The translations under genes and the position numbers were made by a program. DNA of 64,000 nt. It comes from Nostoc sp. FACHB-152 (GTDB lineage: Bacteria > Cyanobacteriota > Cyanobacteriia > Cyanobacteriales > Nostocaceae). Each line of letters opens with the position of its first letter. Within the stretch, counting starts at the first letter, position 1. Of this stretch, positions 46,010 to 56,400 are shown piece by piece. The notes below the pieces were generated by a model. That model was not told where the DNA came from, did no database searches, and saw only the letters and a list, made by a program, of their open reading frames with translations. The stretch is taken from positions 124,001 through 188,000 of the forward strand of contig NZ_JACJRV010000007.1 in assembly GCF_014697475.1 (NCBI RefSeq), in the 5' to 3' direction.

Positions 46010-47206
46010 TCAAATTTCGATTACTACTTTGATTTGCATGTTGCTGAGGCTGGCAGATTTTTTGCTGGATGCTTGATCTAGGTGGATATACACTTCTACG
46101 ACTCTGTTATCAATGTTGCTAATGGGATCGGTATTAACTAGATTCTGCCGCCGTACTTGTAAGCCTTTGCGTTCTACTGTTCCCTGCAATTCAATCGGTA
46201 AAAAATCACCAACTATTTGCACTTTCTGTCCTGGACTGATTTTGCCAATATCACTTTCGTAAACTTCAGCTACTGCATACATCTGATTTGTCTGTCCAAT
46301 ATCGGCTATCCCATTGTTGTCTACTAATTCTCCTGGACGGGTGTGGATTTCAAATACTTGACCATCTTGGGGCGATCGCACGTAAGCTTGTTGTAGATTT
46401 GCTTTAGCTCGATTCATCGTTGCGATCGCACGGCTAACTTCTGCTTGGGCTGCTTCTACATCGACTTTCGGGACTTCGGTAATTTTGTCTAGTGTGGCTG
46501 TGGCTTCTTTGATTTGCTGTTGACTAGCCGCTTGAATGCGCTTTAATTGGGCTTGGGCTTCTTGTAAATTTTTTTGGGCAGTTTCCAGGTTTAAGCGTTT
46601 GCCATCTCTTTGGGAGGCAGCAATTGCACCTTCTTGATAAAGTGCTTGATAACGCTTGTCTTCTGCGGCGGCGTTTTGGACTTCGGCTTGTAAGCGGGCT
46701 ACTGTGGCAGTTTGGGCAGCAATATCACCTTGACGTTCTGCTTCTAGACGGGCAATTGTCGCTGTTTGGGCAGTCACTTCGCCACGTTTTGCCCCTGCTT
46801 TGATGCGGTTGAGGTTGGCTTGGGCTACTTTTACTTGTTCTTGTGCTTCTTTAAATGCTGCTTCTAAGCGATCGCGATTGTCTAAAATGGCAATTACTTG
46901 CCCTGCTTTTACCTTATCCCCTTCATTTATTAATAGTTGTTCTACTCGACTAGGTTCTGTGGATGTCGAAGCCGAGAGTTTAATAACTTTTCCTTTGGGT
47001 TCAATTCGCCCTAATGCTGTGACTGTTTTAATTTCTGACTGTAGTGATGCTTGTATTTGTGTCTTTTGATTAGCAGCTTCTCGAAATTTTAATACCGTAA
47101 AAATACTGCTGCCAATGACAGTTAAAGTTACAAGAATCGCTATAAAAATTGGTGGACGTAAAATCGATAGAAACGATATGGAACCGTCTAGCTTTGAGTT
47201 TTGCAC
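46010..47206 (-). CDS. devB: DevB-like HlyD-family membrane-fusion protein
   Basis: The 398-residue periplasmic adaptor links the DevC/DevA pump to an outer-membrane channel. I place the start at GTG 47204-47206 (reads MQNSKLDGSISFLSILRPPI); the longest frame uses TTG at 47308 without a ribosome binding site. There is one membrane helix (about residues 20-40), a first lipoyl half (VTALGRIEPKG to GQVIAILDNRD), a long coiled-coil hairpin (about 105-265, rich in Ala/Gln/Glu), the second lipoyl half (VRSPQDGQVFEIH) and a beta-barrel domain with DPISNIDNRVVEVYI. It is first in the operon. Confidence 0.85.
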   Translation of the reverse strand: MQNSKLDGSISFLSILRPPIFIAILVTLTVIGSSIFTVLKFREAANQKTQIQASLQSEIKTVTALGRIEPKGKVIKLSASTSTEPSRVEQLLINEGDKVKAGQVIAILDNRDRLEAAFKEAQEQVKVAQANLNRIKAGAKRGEVTAQTATIARLEAERQGDIAAQTATVARLQAEVQNAAAEDKRYQALYQEGAIAASQRDGKRLNLETAQKNLQEAQAQLKRIQAASQQQIKEATATLDKITEVPKVDVEAAQAEVSRAIATMNRAKANLQQAYVRSPQDGQVFEIHTRPGELVDNNGIADIGQTNQMYAVAEVYESDIGKISPGQKVQIVGDFLPIELQGTVERKGLQVRRQNLVNTDPISNIDNRVVEVYIHLDQASSKKSASLSNMQIKVVIEI

Positions 47207-47420
47207 AATAGCATACCTTTGTAGCAATTCCAAATTGGTTTTTAAATCAGGGAAAAAATAAATTTTGGTAAATGTCTTAACCCAGTTTGGATGTATAGCT
47301 AAATGCAAAGAGATTAAAGCATATGAAGCTTAAATATCAGGAACAGTAATGTTTTTACCTCCTGCCCTCTGCCGCCTGCCTTCTGCCTTCTGATGTAGAT
47401 GCTCAACGGGGAATGACAAA

Positions 47421-47472
47421 ACTAAACCGTATAGTTATATAATTTGAATTATACTAAACCGATTAGTTTAGT
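47421..47472. promoter_or_regulatory. Two candidate TetR operators between devB and tetR
   Basis: ctaaac-cgatta-gtttag (47454-47471) is a perfect palindrome with a 6-bp centre. A second, imperfect copy, actaaaccgtatagttat, starts at 47421, 32 bp away, so both lie on a similar helix face. Both are in the gap between the divergent devB and tetR genes. The motif actaaaccg is shared. Autorepression and repression of devBCA by the adjacent TetR protein is the natural reading. Confidence 0.65.
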
Positions 47473-47588
47473 CAAGCGATCGCCAAACAGTATTAACTAT
47501 TTAAAGGCATAGCTGGCTTTACTTTCGAGTAAGTTGTTACAGCTAAAGAAAATTTTCAGACTGTTGGCAAAATCAGGATTATTGCAAA

Positions 47589-48206
47589 ATGGCACGTCCA
47601 AGAGTGGGAGAAACTGACCGTTCTAATTCGACAGAGAAAGTCGAAAAAATTCTGCAAGGGGCAATGCAGGAGTTTCTTGCCCACGGCTATGCAGCTACTA
47701 GTATGGATAAAGTAGCAGAGGCAGCAGGAGTTTCTAAAGCCACGGTATACAGCCATTTTCAAGATAAACAGGGTCTATTTCGGGCATTAATAGAGAAACT
47801 GGCAAGAAAGCGGTTTCAGTCAATTTTAGGGACGTACCCTCTCCAAGGAGAACCTTATATTGTGTTGCGGCGGCTAGCAAAGACTGCATTAGATCAGATG
47901 GTTAACGACCAGGAATATCAGGCATTTGAACGGTTGTTGATGGGTGAGTCAGCCAGATTTCCCGAATTAGCCCAAGTTTTTATCGCTAGCATTGCCAAAC
48001 CAGCGATAGATACTATCAGTAAATATTTAGCATCGCGTTCTGAATTGAATATACCTGACCCAGAGGCGACAGCTAGAATACTTATTGGTTCACTGGTGCA
48101 TTTTGTGATGACGCAAGAGATTATGCACGGTAAGAATATTATGCCAATGGAGAGCGATCGCCTGATTGATGCCTTAACCCATCTCATTGTTAATTGTGCT
48201 GAATAA
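47589..48206 (+). CDS. TetR/AcrR family regulator of the devBCA operon
   Basis: The 205-residue protein has a TetR-type HTH (about residues 18-66; QEFLAHGYAATSMDKVAEAA, GVSKATVYSHFQDK) and a C-terminal ligand-binding domain with several helices (about 70-205, including GSLVHFVMTQEIMHG). ATG 47589. It is divergent from devB, with two operator-like palindromes between them. Genes of this type often repress the exporter next to them until the cargo or a toxic compound appears. Its ligand is unknown. Confidence 0.88.
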   Translation: MARPRVGETDRSNSTEKVEKILQGAMQEFLAHGYAATSMDKVAEAAGVSKATVYSHFQDKQGLFRALIEKLARKRFQSILGTYPLQGEPYIVLRRLAKTALDQMVNDQEYQAFERLLMGESARFPELAQVFIASIAKPAIDTISKYLASRSELNIPDPEATARILIGSLVHFVMTQEIMHGKNIMPMESDRLIDALTHLIVNCAE

Positions 48207-48221
48207 CTTTCAACAAATACA

Positions 48222-48256
48222 GGCAATAGGCAATAGGTAATAGGCAAAAGGGCAAT
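48222..48256. repeat. Heptamer-type repeats (ggcaata)
   Basis: aggcaataggcaatagg and variants behind the tetR stop, matching the block at 19544-19567. The rest of 48207-48480 is AT-rich without other features. Confidence 0.7.
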
Positions 48257-48498
48257 AAGATAAGAAATTGTATTTCTTTGATATTTTGCTAGTGCGTCAC
48301 CGCGCTAGTGACAGGCACACATCCTGAAAATTTAAAGTTTTGCCTGAATAAAACTTTATGTCAGTATACAAATTACCTACAGTATACGTACTCTTTCTAT
48401 ATATTTGCTGTTTAAATATATAGCCTATATGTATTCATAGAAAATCTACTGAGTAGTATAAAACACGTGACAACATCAATTTAAGCAGTTAATATATA

Positions 48499-48522
48499 AC
48501 TTGATATATCACTTGTTATATC
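48499..48522 (+). promoter_or_regulatory. Tandem 12-bp direct repeat before the HTH gene
   Basis: acttgatatatc (48499-48510) is followed directly by acttgttatatc (48511-48522), identical at 11 of 12 positions, 28 nt before the start of the Xre-type gene. Tandem sites like this are typical of autoregulating HTH repressors. Confidence 0.5.
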
Positions 48523-48549
48523 CATCGGATTAATGTGATGGAAAGTTGA

Positions 48550-48792
48550 ATGTCAATTTCAAAAAAAATAATAATTGAACAACCTAAAGTTGGGCAACTT
48601 ATCCAAGATATTAGGCTGTTAATGGGACTAACTCAAGAAGAATTTGCCCTAATTCTTGGTGTAACTTTCCCAACTGTAAATCGTTGGGAAAATGGACACA
48701 CTAAGCCTTCAAGACTGGCTGTAAAGCAGATTGAAGGTTTAATAGAAAAGTTAGGCGAACCAGGCGATATTCTTTTGTCTAAATACGAATAG
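48550..48792 (+). CDS. Xre-type helix-turn-helix regulator
   Basis: The 80-residue protein is a stand-alone Xre/Cro HTH domain: QLIQDIRLLMGLTQEEFALI, then LGVTFPTVNRWENGHTKPSR (about residues 16-60), ending in a leucine-rich helix that may dimerise. ATG 48550. It is 57 nt upstream of the VWA gene on the same strand and is probably the first gene of the VWA/tubulin-like operon. A tandem repeat upstream could be its operator. Autoregulation of the operon is inference. Confidence 0.82.
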   Translation: MSISKKIIIEQPKVGQLIQDIRLLMGLTQEEFALILGVTFPTVNRWENGHTKPSRLAVKQIEGLIEKLGEPGDILLSKYE

Positions 48793-48849
48793 ACAGATGA
48801 TTTATAAGATTTGGAGAGTCATAATTTATATGGCTGGAGATTTGTATTG

Positions 48850-50679
48850 ATGAGTTTTAAAAATTTAAATTATTGGTGGAGATTTAGCTCGTTACCAAGA
48901 ATTTTTGTTTTGGCTATCATGTTATTTTCTCACATTGATAGCGCATTTGCTCAGACGGCTAAAGGTGGGATTGACTGGATTGTAGTTGTAGACACTTCTG
49001 CTTCTATGCGGGGCGCAGGCGGAACTAAAGATATTTTTGATCAAGTCAAGAAATCTGTTAATGAATTTGTTAACACTGCCAGATTAGGCGATACAGTTAC
49101 TATTTATAGTTTTGATAGTGATGTAAATCTACAAGCCGAAGAAATTGCTATTGCCAGTAATCCAGATCGGGGTAAGCTGAAACAAATAATTAATAACCTC
49201 AAAGCTGATGGTGTACGTACTCACACAGGTAAAGCGGTACAACAAGCACTGCAAACTTCAGCCCGATTAAATCAACGTCCTGATGTAGGCGATCGCACTG
49301 TCAGTGTAGTTTTTTTGACAGATGGTTTGGAGGATGTGCAAGGTATTCCTAACCCTGTACCGATTCCTCAAAGTACCCAGCTTTTACGCCAACAACAATG
49401 CAAACCTTATGTATTTTTCGTATCTTTAGGACTGAAAGAACACGAAAAGCAACTGAATGATTTTGCCAATAGTCCAGCATTATGCGGTAAAGGGCGAGTA
49501 CTGCGAGATCCTGGTGGTGTACAACTTAATCAATTAGCTCAAAATATTCGACCGATACTGATTAAACCGCAGCTTGATGTTGATGTATCTAATGCTAATT
49601 TGCAATCAATCTTACCAGGAACAACAACTGAAGCATTAAAAATTAATAGTATCAGTAATGTCGATACTAAGGTAAGTTTAACGCTACAAGACCAAAAACA
49701 AAGTGGCATTCGCTTAGTTGCACCTAATAGCACAATTATCCTCAAGGCTAATAAATTAACAACCATTCCCGTAAAATTACAAATTCCCGCTAGAGTGCCA
49801 GGTAATGTTAGTAATTTGCGCCTGATATTATCGGCAAATGAGCAAGCGATCGCACCACAAATAATTGATTTACCTATCACTATTAAGCCGCAATTAACAC
49901 TGCAACCAAACAGCTTGGATTTCGGTTCTATAGAAGCAGGAAAAACCAGCCAAACGCAAATTTTAGTTATTAGTAGCACTATCTCAGGAACAGCTAGTTT
50001 ACAACTGCAAGGCAATGCTAAAGATGTCACGTTAAAACAACCTTCAGCAGCCGTATCCTTGAAAGTTGGAGAAACTAAAATTCCTCTACAATTTGCGGTT
50101 GCTGATAGCAGTTTTGACGGTAAACGTACTTTTAATGTAGTTGTTACCCCAGATGACCCTCTGGCTAGCCCCCTTAAAGCCAAAGTGCAAATCCAAATCT
50201 TGATGCTACTGGGGCGAAAAATTGTTATTTGGTCAGTATTAGTATTACTGATTTTATTAATTACTTTAACGATAATTTGCTTAGTTCAACGTAAAACTCC
50301 TTGGGAATTAGCCCAAGATATTCGCACACGCAACCATTTAGAAGGGGAATTAGAACTATTAGAACCAGCCCCAATATTACCGGAAGAACAATACATCAGC
50401 CTTACCCATCAGCACAAACAAAAAATCCATTTGAGTGAAATAGTCTCAGCGATCGCACCTACAAATTGCGATGCTGAATTATTCATCGATTGGCAAGCTG
50501 GCAAAAAATATGTATATCTACGGAGTTTACAAGGCAATAACTTTGTCAATAATGAGAAGTTCATTAAAGTTCAACTATACGATGAAGATACAATCCAGCT
50601 TGGTAACGTAAAGCTGCGATTTAACTGGATTGGTAATCAACGGCCCTATGAACAAAACAGTGGGCTGGCAAACTTTTAA
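48850..50679 (+). CDS. Membrane-anchored VWA protein with FHA-like tail
   Basis: I start at ATG 48850 (MSFKNLNYWW), with GGAG about 11 nt upstream; the TTG at 48811 is less likely. The 609-residue protein has a signal peptide (1-34, ends SAFAQ) and a VWA domain (about 40-225). MIDAS residues are Asp48, Ser50, Ser52 in DTSAS, and Asp near 159 in FLTDG, so the metal site appears complete. A region of beta strands and repeats follows (about 230-450), then one membrane helix (about 458-480, IWSVLVLLILLITLTIICLV). The cytosolic tail (481-609) contains a pattern reminiscent of FHA domains: VYLRSLQGNNFVNNE then YDEDTIQLGNVKLRF. It sits 19 nt before the tubulin-like gene, almost certainly in one operon. 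Confidence 0.8.
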   Translation: MSFKNLNYWWRFSSLPRIFVLAIMLFSHIDSAFAQTAKGGIDWIVVVDTSASMRGAGGTKDIFDQVKKSVNEFVNTARLGDTVTIYSFDSDVNLQAEEIAIASNPDRGKLKQIINNLKADGVRTHTGKAVQQALQTSARLNQRPDVGDRTVSVVFLTDGLEDVQGIPNPVPIPQSTQLLRQQQCKPYVFFVSLGLKEHEKQLNDFANSPALCGKGRVLRDPGGVQLNQLAQNIRPILIKPQLDVDVSNANLQSILPGTTTEALKINSISNVDTKVSLTLQDQKQSGIRLVAPNSTIILKANKLTTIPVKLQIPARVPGNVSNLRLILSANEQAIAPQIIDLPITIKPQLTLQPNSLDFGSIEAGKTSQTQILVISSTISGTASLQLQGNAKDVTLKQPSAAVSLKVGETKIPLQFAVADSSFDGKRTFNVVVTPDDPLASPLKAKVQIQILMLLGRKIVIWSVLVLLILLITLTIICLVQRKTPWELAQDIRTRNHLEGELELLEPAPILPEEQYISLTHQHKQKIHLSEIVSAIAPTNCDAELFIDWQAGKKYVYLRSLQGNNFVNNEKFIKVQLYDEDTIQLGNVKLRFNWIGNQRPYEQNSGLANF

Positions 50680-50698
50680 AGATATCAGAGGAAATTAA

Positions 50699-53431
50699 AT
50701 GTCACGTCCCACAGTTGTTTTTCGCCCTACTGTTGTCATCGGGTTAGGGGGTACTGGTTATGAAGTTGTACTCAAGCTGAAAAAACGCTTTATTGATGCT
50801 TACGGCGACGTACCAGAAATTATTCGCTTTCTTTCTATTGATACAACCGAAAATATTCAAAGCCGAGAAAAATCACCAGATGGTACTAAAGTTGTTTTAG
50901 AATCTAATGAACTGTATGCGATTTCTGTAGCAAATCCAGGCTCTTATACACGAAACGATCATATAGATGAATGGTGGCCTAAAAACATTCCTACAACTGC
51001 TTTGATTAGTGGTGCAGGGCAGATTCGCGCCCGTGGACGGTTAGCCTTTTTTGCCAAAGCAGGTGATATTAACGGTTTGATAGGTCAAGCGATTAATGCT
51101 GTGCGCGAAATTCGTAGTAGTAAACAAGCATATTCTGATAACTTTCAAGTTTCTAACCGCGATGGAGTCGAAGTTTTTATTGTTGGTAGTTTAGCCGGAG
51201 GAACAGGAAGCGGCACTTTTTTAGATGTGGCATTTTTATGCCGGCAATATCTTAATAACTTTTCTAATATTACAGGAGTTTTTGTATTACCTAGAGTCTT
51301 TGCAAATCTCCCCCAAACTCATTTAGTGAAATCTAATGCTTATGGTGCGCTGAAGGAAATAGAACACTTTTGGAATTTATCACCATCAAATACCTTAGAG
51401 ATTGATTACGCTATTACCAAAGTTAAAGCAGACCGCCCTCCTTTCGATGCGGTATTTTTAATGGATGGTGTAAATAAAAATGGTACTGTTGTTAGTCGTC
51501 CTAACGACCTGCAAAATTTAATTGCTGATGGTTTATATATTCAAATTGGTTCGCAAATTGGTTTAGATGCTGCTAACGTTGCTGATAATATTCGCGCTTA
51601 TTTAGCAACTGGTGAGAAAGTCCGAGGAAGGAATATTAATTACTGTAGTTTTGGTTTTGCTACGTTGACTTTGCCAGTACAGCAGTATGAACGGATGAAG
51701 CTAGAAGATGCACAAAACTTACTCAAAAATGAGTTGTTGGCTTCTATTGCAAATATTGATATTGGAAACGAAATAGACCGTTTTTTACAAGACTGCAAAT
51801 TAAGTGAAGCAACTACACTTTTAGATAGTTTGACAGAAAGCGATCGCGGTGGACAAGTCAAACCAGAGTTCCGCATCGGTGAAATGAAATTTGATCGTAC
51901 ATCTCTATCGACGATTCAAGAACTGTACAAGCGACAGTTAGACCAAATGGAGCAAAAAACTGCTAAAGATTTAGCGATGAATTTTTATCGCTTAGAACAA
52001 ACTGCAACTGTTACTATTTCTGCTTGGTTAGAGCGCAGTCTTAACCGTCCTAATGGTCTAGCTTCTACAATACAGTTTGTCAGCAAACTCGCTCAAAATA
52101 TAGATGAACTACAACAAAATGTACAGCGTAAAGCCAAAGAAGCACAATCTAATTTTAATGCCTTAAAGTTAGAACCACAAGAAGAAAAAATTAAAGAAGC
52201 TGCCGGAGGTATTTTTGTTAATAAAAATAATATCCAAGCAGCTTGTCAAAGATATAAAGAACGGGCTGACCAAAAGTGGCGGATATATTTACATTGGAAG
52301 CGGTGTGATAAAGCAGCAGAACTGTGTGGTGTTCTACGAACCAAAATAGAGCAAATTCAGGAACAATGCCAACGCATTCACAGCAACCTAGATAAAGTTT
52401 ATCGAGATTTAGCACAAAGTTACATCGAAGTTAGCCGTCAAGGTAATTCTGATAATCCTTTTATTCACACTATTCAACGGGTTGACTTAGAATCGAAACG
52501 CCCGAAAGTTAGTGGCGATGATTTCATCCGTTGGTATCGAGAACAGTCTCAAAGTTTAACTAATTGGTCTGAGAAAAAAGCTGAAGATGTCAAAGATGAA
52601 ATCTTGGCATTTATGGATGAAACTTATCGTCCACTCACCAGTATGAATGTTGAGCAAGTCTTGGCAGCTAGTAACCCAGAAGATGCCGGACAAGATTTAC
52701 AACAACTTGGTAAACTTGCAGTTCCTTTATGGCAATATCAAGACGCAGAAATTCCAGCTAGACAACAGCACGTCATTACAGAATTTTATTACTACGGAGT
52801 AGAAAGTAATAACACTATTTTTAGTGACCCACCGCTTGCTAGTCGTATACCTAAAGGTAAAGGTAATGCTTCTTTTGTACCGACAGGCGAACCCCATAAA
52901 CTTACACTATTTCGTGTAGAAATAGGCGTACCTTTGTTTACACTTAATGGTGTGAAAGATATGGAACTAGCTTATTTAGATCCAGATAAAGTCTTCAAAC
53001 ATCTACATCGTAATTGGACAAATTTACCAAATTTAATTCCCCCAGAAGATGATGGCGGAGCTTTACGCTGGTTTGCTTTAGCTTTAGCACCACAACCTTA
53101 TTCATTGATTATCAATCAGAGACGACAATACTCTGTATATACAGACCAAGCAAGGAAATTAGAAGATGGTATTTTGCCTTTAGGTGGCGATCGCAAATCA
53201 GCATTCAAAGCCTTCAAAAATAATGTACCACTGATTAAAGAAATCGAGGGTAAAGTCGAGCAAATCACCGATGAGAACCAAGAGACAGCCAAAGATTCTT
53301 TAGAGAATTACATTAAAGACCTCAATCAACGTTTAAAGAAAGACCAAGTTGATTCTCAAGTTCGAGAACAGGTGGAAATGGAAATTCAAGAAATTGAGGC
53401 TTACTTAGAAAGATTGAATGTGATCAGCTAG
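50699..53431 (+). CDS. Tubulin/FtsZ-superfamily GTPase (Tubulin_2-like)
   Basis: The 910-residue protein has a tubulin/FtsZ-type nucleotide-binding domain in its first 400 residues: a Rossmann start TVVIGLGGTGYEVVL (11-25) and the tubulin signature GGTGSGT (167-173) in VGSLAGGTGSGTFLD. The rest (about 400-910) is largely helical with coiled-coil stretches and two Trp-rich motifs, unlike FtsZ, so it is a diverged large family member. Related proteins have been proposed to assemble with VWA partners in membrane remodelling; I know of no cyanobacterial function. ATG 50699 has AGAGGAA 6 nt upstream. It ends 59 nt before the next gene. Confidence 0.82.
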   Translation: MSRPTVVFRPTVVIGLGGTGYEVVLKLKKRFIDAYGDVPEIIRFLSIDTTENIQSREKSPDGTKVVLESNELYAISVANPGSYTRNDHIDEWWPKNIPTTALISGAGQIRARGRLAFFAKAGDINGLIGQAINAVREIRSSKQAYSDNFQVSNRDGVEVFIVGSLAGGTGSGTFLDVAFLCRQYLNNFSNITGVFVLPRVFANLPQTHLVKSNAYGALKEIEHFWNLSPSNTLEIDYAITKVKADRPPFDAVFLMDGVNKNGTVVSRPNDLQNLIADGLYIQIGSQIGLDAANVADNIRAYLATGEKVRGRNINYCSFGFATLTLPVQQYERMKLEDAQNLLKNELLASIANIDIGNEIDRFLQDCKLSEATTLLDSLTESDRGGQVKPEFRIGEMKFDRTSLSTIQELYKRQLDQMEQKTAKDLAMNFYRLEQTATVTISAWLERSLNRPNGLASTIQFVSKLAQNIDELQQNVQRKAKEAQSNFNALKLEPQEEKIKEAAGGIFVNKNNIQAACQRYKERADQKWRIYLHWKRCDKAAELCGVLRTKIEQIQEQCQRIHSNLDKVYRDLAQSYIEVSRQGNSDNPFIHTIQRVDLESKRPKVSGDDFIRWYREQSQSLTNWSEKKAEDVKDEILAFMDETYRPLTSMNVEQVLAASNPEDAGQDLQQLGKLAVPLWQYQDAEIPARQQHVITEFYYYGVESNNTIFSDPPLASRIPKGKGNASFVPTGEPHKLTLFRVEIGVPLFTLNGVKDMELAYLDPDKVFKHLHRNWTNLPNLIPPEDDGGALRWFALALAPQPYSLIINQRRQYSVYTDQARKLEDGILPLGGDRKSAFKAFKNNVPLIKEIEGKVEQITDENQETAKDSLENYIKDLNQRLKKDQVDSQVREQVEMEIQEIEAYLERLNVIS

Positions 53432-53448
53432 TACAGATGACCAATTTT

Positions 53449-53475
53449 CATACTTCATACTTCATACTTCAACCT
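53449..53475. repeat. Heptamer repeat (catactt x3)
   Basis: Three exact catactt units in the gap between the tubulin-like and coiled-coil genes. Their presence in the 5' part of the longer frame is the main reason to start the next gene at 53491. Confidence 0.8.
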
Positions 53476-53490
53476 TTTCGTACTAGCATC

Positions 53491-56400
53491 ATGTCAAAAC
53501 CAACTATTTTACTTGCTCTCGACCCTCATAGTGCCGCTTTATGTGCAGCTATCAAGCGGCAACTTCAACCATTATCCTCTGTTCAAAGTCATTTAATTGA
53601 GGCTTATACTTTCACTTGGGACGGTCAAACTTTTGGGTTTAGTAATGAATTAGATAAGTTTGCTGATGCAAGTTTTGACCTCACATTGATAAACCCCAAA
53701 CAAGCTTATATATCCCAACTGAGTCAACAGTTTCAACAAGGGACAAAGGAACTGCAAACGACTTTAATTAATTTAATTAAATCAGTTAAGCAAACTCCAG
53801 AAGCGATCGCCACCAAAAATGCCGGAGTTGAAATCAGTTCTTGGTATAGAATCTATATCATGATTTCAACCTGCGATCAGCGCGGAAGAGAGGTGATATA
53901 TGAACTTTCCCGCTTGATTCATTGGCTATTTAGTAAATATTTTGCAGATATCCCCCATAGTTTAGAAGCTTTGTTGCTCTTACCAGGATTATTTGCTCAA
54001 GCCAGAACTGAAAATTATAGTGTTGCTTATCAATTCCTGAAAGAATTAGACGACAAAATGACTCAAGGAGTGGTCATTTCTGGTAGTCAAAAAAGACCAC
54101 CCTTTGATAATTGTTGGTTGATTGATGAACGTATTGGAGAGTTAAGCGTTAATTTAGATAGCTACGCTGATGCTTTTGTCGGTTTTTTGACTCTCGAACC
54201 AGAAACAGGCGGCTTGTTAATTGGTATACATACAGTGCGGGGGAAAATTGGTGCTTACAGTACATTTGGCTATGGAGAGTTATTTTTCCCAGCAGACACA
54301 GTTATAGACCGTTTGAGTGCAGCGTTAGCCGCCGATATTGTCATGCAGGAGTTTTTACCCCAAGCAAAACTCACCCCAGAAGCAAATCGTCAATTGCTAT
54401 TAAATGCTAAAGAATTTGTCCTGAGCGAAGAATACAACGATGCGTTACAGCAATTAGAACGAGATAACGGTAAACCAGTTTGGCAAGATTTTAGTCCCCG
54501 GATTGATATTCGTCCTGGTAAAGTTCAAGAATACGGAATTGAATTGCAACGTGCTTATAAGCAATTTGAAAATAAAGAGCTAATTTCATCTAAACGCACA
54601 CTAGAAAGCTGCGGTAAACAAGCACAAGCAGCATTAACTAAACTTTTAGACCAGAGAATTAATGAATATGCTGATGCTGTAACCAGTGGCTTACATGAAG
54701 CTGTCAGATTATCCAATATCTTAACTAATCCTTATTTGGAATTGCAAAGTGATTCTATTAGTGATCGCCCTGAAAATTTAGTTACAGAACTCCGCGCCGC
54801 CGAAGCTTTTTTAGATTCTAAATTGCAAGTCACAATTAACAGAGAAAATAGCCAAAATCTGCTAAATGAAATTTTTAACTTAAAATGGCAACGGCAGCAA
54901 TTACAAGACACTGTAGCCGAAACTAATTCCGAAGCAGCTAGCCAAGAACTACAGAAAATTCAAGAAAAATTACAAGTTGCTGTTACTGACTATCATCAAG
55001 CCATCAATACAGAAATTGAACAAATTCGACAAACTCGCTTAGTAGCAATTGATGATGCTAGGACTAAAGCGCAAGCAGCAATTACTCTAGCTCAAAAGCA
55101 GTTAAATTCCTTAGAAAATCAACTAGAAATAGCTACAGACCAGTTAAATGAATTGTTAGCAGAAGAAAGTCGTTTTCGCTCGTTGTATCTGATTATTTGT
55201 CCGGCAATTGTTGCTATTTTCTTAGTTGGGGGGTTAGTTTTAACTGGGCTTTTTAGTCAATCAACTCTTTGGTTATTATTACAAAATATAGGAGTTAACT
55301 TATTTAATTACTTACTTTGGGGTTTAGTTACAATATTGACTTACTTAGGTTTAGTTTGGCTGAAGTATAGCACTAATATCCGCGATCGCATTCAAAAAAG
55401 CCAAAAACAAATCAAACGTCTAGAAAGTAGTTTAAAGGCTACTGGTATAGAATTACGCCGCAACTATAACGAGCAATTAAAGTTAGAATATGACCTTTAT
55501 GCTCAAAAGATCCGTGTTGAAGTAGTCAATCATTTGCTTAAAATCGGTAAACAAAGAACTGACACGTTACGCCAAGCTTTATCTAACTTTTCTCAAATCT
55601 ACGATATTTTAATTGCTCAACGTGAGAAAGCATCTACAAATTACTCCGAAACTCGGTTAGCAGTTTTAACTAACTCAGATATTGATATTTATTACCATCA
55701 AAAAGTTTTATCTGAACTACCTATTAATAAATTCATTCAAGAAGAAATTAGCCGTTCTCAATCTTGGCAAATTTCTAATCAAGAGTTTCAAAATAAATTG
55801 CTATTTTTTGCTAGGAAACAGTTTGAGCATCTAAATAAATTATCGATTGGAGAAATTTTAAAATCAGATTTGATTTCACATAACATAGCCAATGTGCGAT
55901 TGAATCAACTTTATAATAGTGCCAAACTATTATTACGTCTTCAAGATGGCGATGCTCACCTAAACCCTACTTCGCAACCAGAAATTAACATTTGGGTAGG
56001 AGCAAAAGATAAAGAAGAAATACTCCGACTCTACAGTCGTTTTAGCCGTAATTTAACACCTTTTGTTGCAGAAGATGAAAGGAATGTATGTGTTTTAGTA
56101 CGTTCTTTAGGTTTTCCAGCTTATTTTCTCAGCCAAATCGAATTTTATCGAGACTGCTATGAACGTAACTCTATCGGACAACAAAACGACAATATCCCTG
56201 ATTTAATACCAGAAGAAATTGGCACAAGTAAAGAATTGAGTATGGCTTACGAAACGCTAATTTTAGGGTTAGCCTTTGGTTTAGTAAACCAAGATATGCA
56301 AGGTAATCATCAGTTTAACGGACAGACACTTGGTAGAGACAGAGAAAAAATTTCTTTAGCTTTTGCCAATGAATTCAACTATCAAGAACTATATGGAAAA

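Noticed and set aside
47556-47762. 68-residue minus-strand frame
   Set aside because: Antisense to the start of the tetR gene, Cys/Phe-rich by chance.
49539-50183. 214-residue minus-strand frame
   Set aside because: Antisense to the VWA protein; no start site and no family pattern.
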